Below are positions 1 to 5,782 of a stretch of DNA of 5,876 bases, one piece after another. The DNA comes from Oscillospiraceae bacterium (GTDB taxonomy: Bacteria > Bacillota > Clostridia > Oscillospirales > Oscillospiraceae): NCBI GenBank assembly GCA_017480395.1, contig JAFVAS010000106.1:1-5876 (forward strand), read 5' to 3'. A program made the position numbers and the translations under genes. Every line of letters begins with the position of its first letter. Positions within the stretch are counted from its first letter, which is position 1. Under the pieces are notes generated by a model. The model saw nothing but the letters and a program-made list of their open reading frames with translations. It ran no database searches and was not told the DNA's origin.

Positions 1-1
1 C

Positions 2-823
2 CCGGAGGGGATGGGGGAGGAGGCGGCGCTGATCCACGAGGCCGGATATCTGGCCGGATTGTGGCTGGCCCCCTTTGTGGCGGAGACCAAGTCCGCCGTC
101 TATCGGGAGCACCCGGACTGGTTTTTGAGGGTGCGGGGGGAGAAGTGGTACTGCGGCTCCAACTGGAGCGGGTTCTACTCCCTGGACATCGACAATCCCG
201 AGGTGCAGGACTATCTGCGCCGGGTCTTTGACCGGGTGTTGCATGAATGGGGCTTTGATCTGGTCAAGCTGGACTTCCTCTATGGCGCCGCCCCCTTTGG
301 CACCCGGGAGGAGAGCCGCGCCGGACGCATGATCCGGGCGATGGACTTTCTGCGGGAGCTGTGCGGCGACAAGCTGATCCTGGGCTGCGGCGTCCCGCTG
401 TGGCCCGCCTTTGGCAAGGTGGATTATTGCCGCATCGGCTGCGACGTGGGACTGGACTGGAACGACAACCCCGTCATGCAGCGGCTCCACCGGGAGCGGA
501 TCTCCACGCTGCACTCGCTGCACAACACCATCTACCGGCGTCAGCTCTCCGGGCGGGCCTTTGGCAACGATCCCGATGTGTTCTTCCTGCGGGAGGACAA
601 CCTGAAGCTGACGGAGGAGCAGAAGGGCACCCTTGCCACCGTCAACGCCCTCTTTGGGTCGGTGCTGCTCACCTCCGACGACCCCAGCGACTACTCCGCG
701 GAGCAGCTGCTGCGCTACCAGGCGGTTCGTCAGATGCGGGAGGCGCAGGGGATCACGGTGGACAACGAGACGATCCGCTTCACCTTAAACGGCAAGCCGG
801 CTGAGCTGGGCCTGCCCCGCTGA
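2..823 (+). CDS. Alpha-galactosidase, GH36/clan GH-D type, C-terminal part (5' end outside window)
   Basis: This is the C-terminal ~273 residues of a retaining alpha-galactosidase, which removes terminal alpha-galactosyl units from sugars such as melibiose and raffinose. The frame is open from base 2 with no stop before it, so the gene begins upstream; the ATG at 11 is internal. Counting from that ATG, the segment GLWLAPFVAE (16-25) followed by HPDW is typical of the GH36 barrel. KLDF holds the expected nucleophile Asp (D88), and the GCDVG segment holds the expected acid/base Asp (D145). FFLREDN and the TSDD segment continue the usual barrel end. The region after the barrel is short, only about 40 residues. 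No signal peptide can be judged because the N-terminus is missing. It ends in TGA 15 nt before the galactokinase start, so the two are probably co-transcribed. Family is confident from motifs; the exact substrate is inferred. Confidence 0.9.
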   Translation, partial: PEGMGEEAALIHEAGYLAGLWLAPFVAETKSAVYREHPDWFLRVRGEKWYCGSNWSGFYSLDIDNPEVQDYLRRVFDRVLHEWGFDLVKLDFLYGAAPFGTREESRAGRMIRAMDFLRELCGDKLILGCGVPLWPAFGKVDYCRIGCDVGLDWNDNPVMQRLHRERISTLHSLHNTIYRRQLSGRAFGNDPDVFFLREDNLKLTEEQKGTLATVNALFGSVLLTSDDPSDYSAEQLLRYQAVRQMREAQGITVDNETIRFTLNGKPAELGLPR

Positions 824-830
824 TTGGAGG
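824..830 (+). promoter_or_regulatory. Ribosome-binding site that fixes the galactokinase start
   Basis: TTGGAGG lies directly after the alpha-galactosidase stop (821-823) and 8 nt before the GTG at 839. This spacing supports GTG 839 as the start. The in-frame TTG at 824 is itself part of the Shine-Dalgarno sequence and has no site of its own. Confidence 0.75.
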
Positions 831-838
831 TTTTTCAA

Positions 839-2041
839 GTGCAGGAATTGTGGAAAACGGAGTTTGCTGACCGTTGTCGGACGGGCTTTGAGTCCGCCTT
901 TGGCTATGCGCCCCGGGCGCTGTATTCCTCCCCGGGCCGCACCGAGATCGGCGGCAACCATACTGACCATCAGCGCGGCTGTGTCCTGGCCGCCTCGGTG
1001 GATATGGAGACCGACGCCGCCGTCGCGTCCCGGACGGATTCCCTTGTCCGGGTGCAGTCGGAGGGCTATCCCCTGGTGCAGATCGACCTGAGCGACCTGT
1101 CCGTGCACCCGGAGGAGACGGGGAATACCGCCGCCCTGGTGCGGGGCGTCGCCGCCCGCATCGCGGAGCTGGGGCATCCCGTTGTCGGCTTTGACGCCTA
1201 TATGGTGTCCAATGTCCTGGCCGGCTCGGGACTCAGCTCCTCCGCCGCCTTTGAGGTGCTGCTGGCCTCCATCTTCAGCGACCTTGGGGGCTGCGGCTTT
1301 ACCGCCGTGGAGCTGGCCCAGATCAGCCAATGGACGGAGAACGTCTTCTTCGGCAAGCCCTGTGGCCTGATGGATCAGATGGCCTGCGCCGTCGGCGGGG
1401 CGGTGGGCATCGATTTCGCCGACCCCCAGCACCCCGTGGTCACCCCGGTCCAGGTGGATCTGGAACGGGAGGGATACGCCCTCTGCATCGTGGACTCCGG
1501 GGCGGATCACGCCGATCTGACGGCGGACTATGCCTCCATCCCGGAGGACATGGGGCGGGTGGCCGCCCACCTGGGGCATGACGTCCTGCGGGAGGTGGAC
1601 GAGGCGGAATTTCTGGCCCGCCTGCCCGAGCTGCGGGTGAAATGCGGCGACCGCGCCGTTCTGCGCAGCATGCACTTCTTCTCCGATAACCGCTGTGCCG
1701 CCGAGGAGCTCCATGCCCTGGAGCGGGGGGACTTTTCCGCCTTCCTCGCCCTGGTGCGCTCGTCGGGCCACTCCTCCTGGGAGAAGCTGCAAAATGTGAT
1801 TCCCACCGGGCGGATCGCGCATCAGGAGATGGCCTTCGCCCTGGCGCTGGCGGAGCAGCTGCTGGACGGGACGGGGGCCGTGCGGGTGCACGGCGGCGGC
1901 TTTGCCGGAACGATCCAGGCCTTTGTCCCCCTGGATCGGCTGGAGCCGTTCCGCCGCGGCATTGAGGCCGCGCTGGGGGAGGGCAGCTGCTATGTCCTCT
2001 CCATCCGGCCCTACGGAAGCCGCAAGGTTGCGGAGTATTGA
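839..2041 (+). CDS. galK: Galactokinase-family protein (GHMP kinase)
   Basis: This cytoplasmic GHMP-fold kinase is expected to phosphorylate galactose at C1 with ATP, the entry step of the Leloir pathway. From GTG 839 it is 400 aa, a normal galactokinase length. Motif 1, PGRTEIGGNHTDHQRG, is at residues 32-47. The ATP-binding loop GSGLSSSAA is at 129-137. GLMDQM carries the likely catalytic base D179, and the C-terminal GHMP motif HGGGFAGTIQAF is at 351-362. The catalytic Arg of the PGR motif is present (R34). Oddly, the Glu of the usual GEHTD sugar-binding motif is Asn here (N40), and the middle of the protein has SGADHADLTADY where classical GalK has a different strand. To my recollection this version is common in clostridial galactokinase-like proteins. 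The preceding alpha-galactosidase supports a role in galactose use. No galT or galE is in the window. Another sugar substrate cannot be excluded. Confidence 0.85.
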   Translation: MQELWKTEFADRCRTGFESAFGYAPRALYSSPGRTEIGGNHTDHQRGCVLAASVDMETDAAVASRTDSLVRVQSEGYPLVQIDLSDLSVHPEETGNTAALVRGVAARIAELGHPVVGFDAYMVSNVLAGSGLSSSAAFEVLLASIFSDLGGCGFTAVELAQISQWTENVFFGKPCGLMDQMACAVGGAVGIDFADPQHPVVTPVQVDLEREGYALCIVDSGADHADLTADYASIPEDMGRVAAHLGHDVLREVDEAEFLARLPELRVKCGDRAVLRSMHFFSDNRCAAEELHALERGDFSAFLALVRSSGHSSWEKLQNVIPTGRIAHQEMAFALALAEQLLDGTGAVRVHGGGFAGTIQAFVPLDRLEPFRRGIEAALGEGSCYVLSIRPYGSRKVAEY

Positions 2042-2051
2042 TCTATAATCG

Positions 2052-2091
2052 AAAAAGCCAGCCGTCTCGCAGTTGAGACGGCTGGCTTTTT
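2052..2091. terminator. Bidirectional intrinsic terminator between convergent operons
   Basis: A perfect 17-bp inverted repeat (2052-2068 and 2075-2091) encloses the 6-nt loop GCAGTT. Its core arms are GCCAGCCGTCTC and GAGACGGCTGGC, flanked by A5 on the left and a T-run on the right. It can therefore end transcription from galK on the plus strand and from the ACT-domain gene on the minus strand. It begins 10 nt after the galK stop and ends 16 nt before the stop codon of the ACT-domain gene. Confidence 0.93.
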
Positions 2092-2107
2092 TCTGTGCAG
2101 TTGTGGC

Positions 2108-2590
2108 TTAGAACGCGACCTCTTCCGGCTTGACCAGGAAGGCTTCACTCATGACATGCAGGGCCTCGTTCAGCTCGTGGACGTTGACCAGCAGGGAGAT
2201 GTCCACGTCGGAGGTGGTGACCAGCATGACGGGAATGTCCGCCTCGGAGAGCAGGGAGAAGACCTTGGCGGCCACACCGGGGGTGTTGACCATCTCGGCG
2301 TCATAGAAGGCGATCTTGACATTCCCGGGCAGAATCTCGGGGGCGATGCGGATCTCGCCGTTGAGCTTGCCGAGAATGGTGAGGGCGCTGCCCAGGGCGT
2401 CGTCAGAGATGGTGAAGCTCAGCCGGACGGTGCCACCCTGGGGGGCGGTCTGGGAGATCATATCCACGTTGATGTCCGCCTCGGCAAAGGAGGTGAGCAC
2501 CCGGGCCACCGCCTGCCCGGAGGGCAGGGAGGAGAGGGTGATGAGCGTGATATCGTTGGAATAGGTGATCTTGGTGATCTTCTGTGCCAT
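2108..2590 (-). CDS. Stand-alone tandem ACT-domain protein, aspartokinase regulatory-domain type
   Basis: This 160-aa protein consists only of two ACT-like domains (about residues 13-80 and 90-152). It resembles the C-terminal regulatory half of aspartokinase: ADINVDMISQ (38-47), TPGVAAKVFSLL (103-114) and TTSDVDISLLV (125-135) match, by eye, the segments that form the effector-binding interface in LysC. No kinase catalytic domain is present. The length is close to that of the beta subunit made from an internal start in Bacillus LysC. It starts at ATG 2590, 22 nt after the dapB stop, behind AAAAGGAGGG (2597-2606). As the last gene of a lysine-riboswitch operon it could bind lysine or threonine and act as a regulatory subunit for an aspartokinase encoded elsewhere. 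That role is inference. It could also be a free amino-acid sensor with another partner. Confidence 0.82.
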   Translation of the reverse strand: MAQKITKITYSNDITLITLSSLPSGQAVARVLTSFAEADINVDMISQTAPQGGTVRLSFTISDDALGSALTILGKLNGEIRIAPEILPGNVKIAFYDAEMVNTPGVAAKVFSLLSEADIPVMLVTTSDVDISLLVNVHELNEALHVMSEAFLVKPEEVAF

Positions 2591-2612
2591 GGAAAACCCT
2601 CCTTTTTACTGC

Positions 2613-3371
2613 TTACTGCGTCACCAGCATGGACATGTCGTAGAGACCGGGGGCCGAAACCTGGGTGAGGAATTTCGCCGCCTTGACCGCGCCGTTGGCA
2701 AAGATCTCACGGCTCATGGCGGTGTGCTTGATCTCGATGATCTCATCCCGTCCCGCAAACATGATCTCGTGCACGCCGACGATGGTGCCGCCCCGCATGG
2801 AGCTGATTCCGATCTCCTTCTTGTCCCGGCTCTGGCGGACACTGTGCCGCTCATAGACGTACTCGGGCTGGAAGCTCAGTCCCTCGGCGGCAGCGTCGGC
2901 AATCATCAGCGCGGTGCCGCTGGGGGCGTCCAGCTTGCGGTTGTGGTGCTTTTCCACAATTTCAATGTCGTAGCTGTCCCCCAGCACGGCGGCGGCCTTT
3001 TTCACCAGCTCCATCAGCACGTTGATGCCCAGGGACATGTTGGCGCTGCGGAAGATCGGGATGACCTTTGCGGCGGCTTCGATCTGCCGGAGCTGTTCCT
3101 CGGAATATCCCGTGGTGGCCAGCACCAGGGGCAGCCTGCGCTGGGTACAGAAGGAGAGCAGCCCCTCCAGAGCGGCGGGGTTGGAGAAGTCGATCACCGC
3201 GTCCGCCACGCCGGAGAAGTTGGCGGGGGAGACATAGACCGGATAGTCCCGCTGGGCCTGGTTCACGTCGAATCCGGCGACGACGGTGACGTCGGGATCG
3301 GCGGCGCAGATGGCCTCCACCACCTGGCCCATCTTGCCGTTGCAGCCGGAGATAATGATCTTTTGTGCCAT
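2613..3371 (-). CDS. dapB: 4-hydroxy-tetrahydrodipicolinate reductase
   Basis: DapB reduces the DapA product to tetrahydrodipicolinate with NAD(P)H in the cytoplasm, the second step of the lysine/diaminopimelate branch. The 252-aa protein has the N-terminal Rossmann loop GCNGKMGQ (9-16), DFSNP (61-65), ATTGYSEEQ (85-93), and the catalytic signature EKHHNRKLDAPSGTA (140-154). In this signature H142 and K146 correspond to the catalytic His and Lys of the E. coli enzyme. The closing segment GVHEIMFAGRDEIIEIKH (199-216) is also typical. D35 after the second beta strand may indicate use of NADH, but this is uncertain. The frame is open for 29 more codons upstream, but those would read through the end of dapA. 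ATG 3371 gives the conserved N-terminus and has GAGGAG overlapping the dapA stop, 11 nt between genes. The length is typical for Clostridia. Confidence 0.97.
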   Translation of the reverse strand: MAQKIIISGCNGKMGQVVEAICAADPDVTVVAGFDVNQAQRDYPVYVSPANFSGVADAVIDFSNPAALEGLLSFCTQRRLPLVLATTGYSEEQLRQIEAAAKVIPIFRSANMSLGINVLMELVKKAAAVLGDSYDIEIVEKHHNRKLDAPSGTALMIADAAAEGLSFQPEYVYERHSVRQSRDKKEIGISSMRGGTIVGVHEIMFAGRDEIIEIKHTAMSREIFANGAVKAAKFLTQVSAPGLYDMSMLVTQ

Positions 3372-3382
3372 GGGTGGTCTCC

Positions 3383-4282
3383 TCAATGCTTCAGCTCGAT
3401 GCCGAAGTCCAGCAGGGTCTGGCGCAGCTTGGCGGCGTTGGCCTCGGAGATCTCGCACAGGGGCATCCGCAGCGCGCCGGAGTCCAGGCCGAGCATGGCC
3501 ATGGCCGCCTTGACGGGGATGGGGTTGACCTCGATGAAGAGGGCGTTGACCAGATCGATGAGGTCGATCTGCATTCTGGCGGCCTCCTCAAATCTGCCCT
3601 CCAGGGCGAGGTGGGTCATGCGCACCATGTACTCGGGGGCCACGTTGGAGACGACGGAGATAACGCCCTTGCCGCCCAGGCTCATCAGGGGAACCACCTG
3701 ATCGTCGTTGCCCGACCAGATGTAGAAGTCGTCACCGCAGCGCTTGCGGATATCCGGGATGGCGCTGAAGTTGCCCGACGCCTCCTTGACGCCCACGATG
3801 TTGGGGTGCTTGGAGAGGGCCTCATAGGTGGACACGGCGATGTTGCAGCCGGTGCGGGAGGGGACATTGTAGAGGATGATGGGGGTGTTCACCCGGTCAG
3901 CCACATAGGTGTAGTGCTTCACCAGGCCGGTCTGGGTGGCCTTGTTGTAGTAGGGGGTCACCATCAGCAGGCCGTCGGCCCCGGCGGCCTCGGCGTGCTG
4001 GGCCAGCTCCACGGCGGCGGCGGTGTCGTTGCTGCCGCAGCCGGCAATCACCTTCGCCCGGCCCGCGACCTGGCGGATGCAGAACTCCGTGGTGAGCTTG
4101 TGCTCCTCCATGGTCTGGGTGGCGGACTCGCCGGTGGTGCCGCAGACGCAGATGGCGTCGGTGCCGCCGGCGATCTGCCGCTCGATCTGGGCGGCAAAGG
4201 CGTCAAAATCCACCTTGGAGCCGTCGGGGGTGAAGGGGGTGGTGATGGCGACGCAGGCGCCGGTAAAAACGGGTTGACGCAT
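3383..4282 (-). CDS. dapA: 4-hydroxy-tetrahydrodipicolinate synthase
   Basis: DapA condenses pyruvate with aspartate semialdehyde, the committed step towards lysine and diaminopimelate. It is a Schiff-base TIM-barrel aldolase, normally a cytoplasmic tetramer. The 299-aa product carries GTTGES (48-53, with T49/T50), YYNK (111-114), ILYNVPSRTG (136-145, with Y138 and R143), and VKEASGN (165-171) with the Schiff-base lysine K166. At the lysine allosteric site, most E. coli positions are kept (S53, A54, H61, N85, Y111), but the His53 and Glu84 equivalents are M58 and A89. The start at ATG 4282 matches the family N-terminus (VFTGACVAITTPF), lies 5 nt after the asd stop and has AAAGGA within the end of asd. 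The alternative ATG at 4318 would add 12 residues unlike the family and overlap asd. Confidence 0.97.
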   Translation of the reverse strand: MRQPVFTGACVAITTPFTPDGSKVDFDAFAAQIERQIAGGTDAICVCGTTGESATQTMEEHKLTTEFCIRQVAGRAKVIAGCGSNDTAAAVELAQHAEAAGADGLLMVTPYYNKATQTGLVKHYTYVADRVNTPIILYNVPSRTGCNIAVSTYEALSKHPNIVGVKEASGNFSAIPDIRKRCGDDFYIWSGNDDQVVPLMSLGGKGVISVVSNVAPEYMVRMTHLALEGRFEEAARMQIDLIDLVNALFIEVNPIPVKAAMAMLGLDSGALRMPLCEISEANAAKLRQTLLDFGIELKH

Positions 4283-4287
4283 AACGA

Positions 4288-5382
4288 TCAATTCCTTTCC
4301 ATGTAGCCCTCGGCGCACAGCAGCTCGGCCAGCAGCACCGCACCTCCGGCGGCGCCGCGCAGCGTGTTGTGGGAGAGGCAGACGAACTTGTAGTCGTACT
4401 GGGTGTCGGGACGCAGCCGGCCGATGGAGACGGCCATGCCGCCCTCCAGCATCCGGTCCAGCTTGGTCTGGGGACGATTGTCCTCCTCAAAGTAGTGGAG
4501 GAACTGCTTGGGGGCGGAGGGCAGGGCCAGCTCCTGGGCGCGGCCGGAATAGCCCGCCCAGATCTCCTTGATCTCCTCGATGGAGGGCTTTTTCCCCTCC
4601 GGGAAGGACATGAAGACGGCGGCCATGTGGCCGTTGGAGACGGGCACCCGCAGGCACTGGGCGGTGATGGCGGGGGAGACGGCGTTCTCGATGTGGTCGC
4701 CCGCGACCTTGCCCCAGAGCTTCATGGGCTCCTGCTCGGACTTCTCCTCCTCGCCGCCGATGTAGGGGATCACGTTGTCCAGCAGCTCGGGCCAGGTCTC
4801 AAAGGTCTTGCCCGCGCCGGAGATGGCCTGATAGGTGCACACCAGGGCGCGCTCCACGCCGAACTTCTCCCGCAGGGGATGCAGGGCGGGGACATAGGAC
4901 TGGAGGGAGCAGTTGGATTTGACGGCGATGAAGCCCCGCTTGGTGCCCAGGCGCTTGCGCTGGGCGGCGATGATCTCCAGGTGATCCGGGTTGATCTCCG
5001 GCACTACCATGGGCACGTCGGGGGTGCCGCGATGGGCGGAGTTGTTGGAGACCACCGGGCACTCGTGCCTGGCGTAGGCCTCCTCCAGGGCGCGGATCTC
5101 GTCCTTTTTCATATCCACGGCGCAGAAGACGAAATCAACGGCGGCGGCGATCTTCTCGATGTCCGCGGTGGCGTCCATGATGACCAGTCCCTTGGCCTCC
5201 TCGGGGATGGGGGTGTCCATGGCCCAGCGGGAAGAAACGGCCTCCTCGTAGGTCTTACCGGCGCTACGGGCGCTGGCGGCGACAACGGTGAGCTGGAACC
5301 AGGGGTGGTTCTCCATCAGGGAGACGAAGCGCTGGCCGACCATGCCGGTACAGCCGACCACGCCGACTTTGTACTGTTTCAT
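4288..5382 (-). CDS. asd: Aspartate-semialdehyde dehydrogenase, archaeal/fungal type
   Basis: Asd reduces aspartyl-4-phosphate to aspartate semialdehyde with NADPH, supplying DapA and also the threonine/methionine branch. The 364-aa protein has the nucleotide-binding loop GCTGMVGQ (10-17), VVSNNSAHRG (110-119), and the active-site SNCS with C158. QAISGAG follows (185-191, Q185), then RVPVSNGH (245-252, with R245 and H252). Segments such as NVIPYIGGEE, SAPKQ, LDRMLEGG and CLSHNTLRGAAG match the longer archaeal/yeast Hom2-like branch rather than the E. coli or Bacillus branch. ATG 5382 is preceded 8 nt upstream by GGAGG (5391-5395) and gives the conserved start KVGVVG. The frame stays open to 5502, but that extension runs through the leader terminator and is rejected. 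First gene of the riboswitch-controlled operon. Confidence 0.96.
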   Translation of the reverse strand: MKQYKVGVVGCTGMVGQRFVSLMENHPWFQLTVVAASARSAGKTYEEAVSSRWAMDTPIPEEAKGLVIMDATADIEKIAAAVDFVFCAVDMKKDEIRALEEAYARHECPVVSNNSAHRGTPDVPMVVPEINPDHLEIIAAQRKRLGTKRGFIAVKSNCSLQSYVPALHPLREKFGVERALVCTYQAISGAGKTFETWPELLDNVIPYIGGEEEKSEQEPMKLWGKVAGDHIENAVSPAITAQCLRVPVSNGHMAAVFMSFPEGKKPSIEEIKEIWAGYSGRAQELALPSAPKQFLHYFEEDNRPQTKLDRMLEGGMAVSIGRLRPDTQYDYKFVCLSHNTLRGAAGGAVLLAELLCAEGYMERN

Positions 5383-5395
5383 CTTGATTACCTCC

Positions 5396-5432
5396 AAAAA
5401 AATGAGCCAGCGGCTTGAAAAACCGGCTGGCT
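5396..5432 (-). terminator. Riboswitch-linked intrinsic terminator in the asd leader
   Basis: Read on the minus strand, arm AGCCAGC (5432-5426), a bulged C (5425) and GGTTT (5424-5420) pair with AAGCC (5416-5412) and GCTGGCT (5411-5405) around a 3-nt loop (5419-5417). This gives about 12 bp with one wobble pair. CA and a run of seven T (5402-5396) follow. Its place between the lysine aptamer and asd marks it as the off-state of the switch. The T-run directly joins the GGAGG site of asd at 5395-5391. Confidence 0.88.
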
Positions 5433-5487
5433 TTGTACTATAATGTCCGGGTGGTGTTTTGACACACCGGCCAGAAGTGCAAACGCA

Positions 5488-5661
5488 GCGACAGCTCTCC
5501 ATCAGGGTTATTCTGATGACAGACCCAATCCTGTTCGGCTGTTGGATCCAGGTGAACCCGAACCGGAACGGGGCCCCTTCGGCGGTATACCCTTTTGCGC
5601 CCTCTCGTCAGACTCTCGGCGTCCTCCTGGGCGTTACTGATGCAGACCGCACCTCTATCAC
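5488..5661 (-). ncRNA. Lysine riboswitch aptamer (L box)
   Basis: The minus-strand leader shows the conserved lysine-aptamer signatures in order. The P1 5' strand GTGATAG (5661-5655) runs into AGAGGTGC (5656-5649). AGTA follows in the P2 arm, then GCCGAAG (5583-5577). A P5-like hairpin has arms CATCAG (5518-5513) and CTGATG (5505-5500). The sequence ends with GGAGAGCTGTCGC. P1 closes as seven pairs (two of them G-U) between GTGATAG and CTGTCGC (5494-5488). The aptamer is about 174 nt, the usual size. It sits behind a promoter and ahead of a terminator and asd. Lysine binding is therefore expected to stop transcription of asd-dapA-dapB-ACT. Signatures are seen directly; the response to lysine is inferred from the class. 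Confidence 0.93.
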
Positions 5662-5674
5662 ATACTATGTTTAT

Positions 5675-5703
5675 AATGTAGCATATGGAATCGGGAACGT
5701 CAA
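5675..5703 (-). promoter_or_regulatory. Sigma-A-like promoter of the asd lysine operon
   Basis: On the minus strand, TTGACG (-35, 5703-5698) and TACATT (-10, 5680-5675) are separated by exactly 17 nt. Transcription would start near 5668, a few bases before the P1 stem of the riboswitch, so the aptamer would be intact from the RNA 5' end. The -35 box lies within an inverted repeat (5692-5712). Confidence 0.75.
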
Positions 5704-5712
5704 GGGTTCCCG
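5692..5712. repeat. Perfect 7-bp inverted repeat overlapping the asd -35 box
   Basis: Arms CGGGAAC (5692-5698) and GTTCCCG (5706-5712) flank 7 nt. The centre holds most of the -35 hexamer of the asd promoter. The symmetry and position fit an operator for a dimeric regulator, but no regulator is known from the window and there is no T-tract to make it a terminator. Confidence 0.5.
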
Positions 5713-5728
5713 GGCCGAGATTTGGAGA

Positions 5729-5743
5729 AAAGGGGCGCCCTTT
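5729..5743. repeat. Short inverted repeat AAAGGG-GCG-CCCTTT in the queA 5' region
   Basis: Two perfect 6-bp arms enclose 3 nt, 40 nt before the queA start. It may be a binding site or a small hairpin in the queA leader. I could not find a convincing promoter for queA: the AT-rich stretch at 5747-5765 holds a possible -10 (TATTTA, 5752-5757), but no good -35 is properly spaced. Confidence 0.35.
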
Positions 5744-5782
5744 CCGAAAATTATTTATCAAAAAGGACGGAAAACACCTTCT

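Noticed and set aside
785..1891. Long open frame (368 codons) antisense to galK
   Set aside because: Galactokinase motifs are on the plus strand; the antisense product is a Gly/His-rich shadow of GC-rich codons with no recognisable domain.
839..2041. Mevalonate or homoserine kinase instead of galactokinase
   Set aside because: The PGRTEIGGNHTDHQRG motif, the GLMDQM segment and the upstream alpha-galactosidase fit galactokinase much better within the GHMP family.
3372..3458. 29-residue N-terminal extension of dapB
   Set aside because: It overlaps the dapA coding end, and the residues are unlike DapB; ATG 3371 has its own ribosome site.
3365..4306. Long plus-strand open frames antisense to dapA, and a similar one antisense to asd (4369-5418)
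   Set aside because: Shadow frames of highly conserved minus-strand enzymes, with low-complexity Gly/Val/Leu/His products.
5383..5502. 40-residue N-terminal extension of asd
   Set aside because: It would translate the terminator and antiterminator region; the conserved protein and the GGAGG site fit ATG 5382.
5443..5640. 65-codon open frame on the plus strand in the same region
   Set aside because: It is antisense to the riboswitch, has no ribosome site and is Pro/Arg-rich in the manner of a GC-rich shadow frame.
5692..5712. Inverted repeat as a transcription terminator
   Set aside because: No T-tract follows on either strand, and it overlaps a good -35 element.
5438..5761. 107-codon open frame on the minus strand across the asd leader
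   Set aside because: It coincides with the promoter and the lysine riboswitch; the translated sequence resembles no protein and no ribosome site precedes it.
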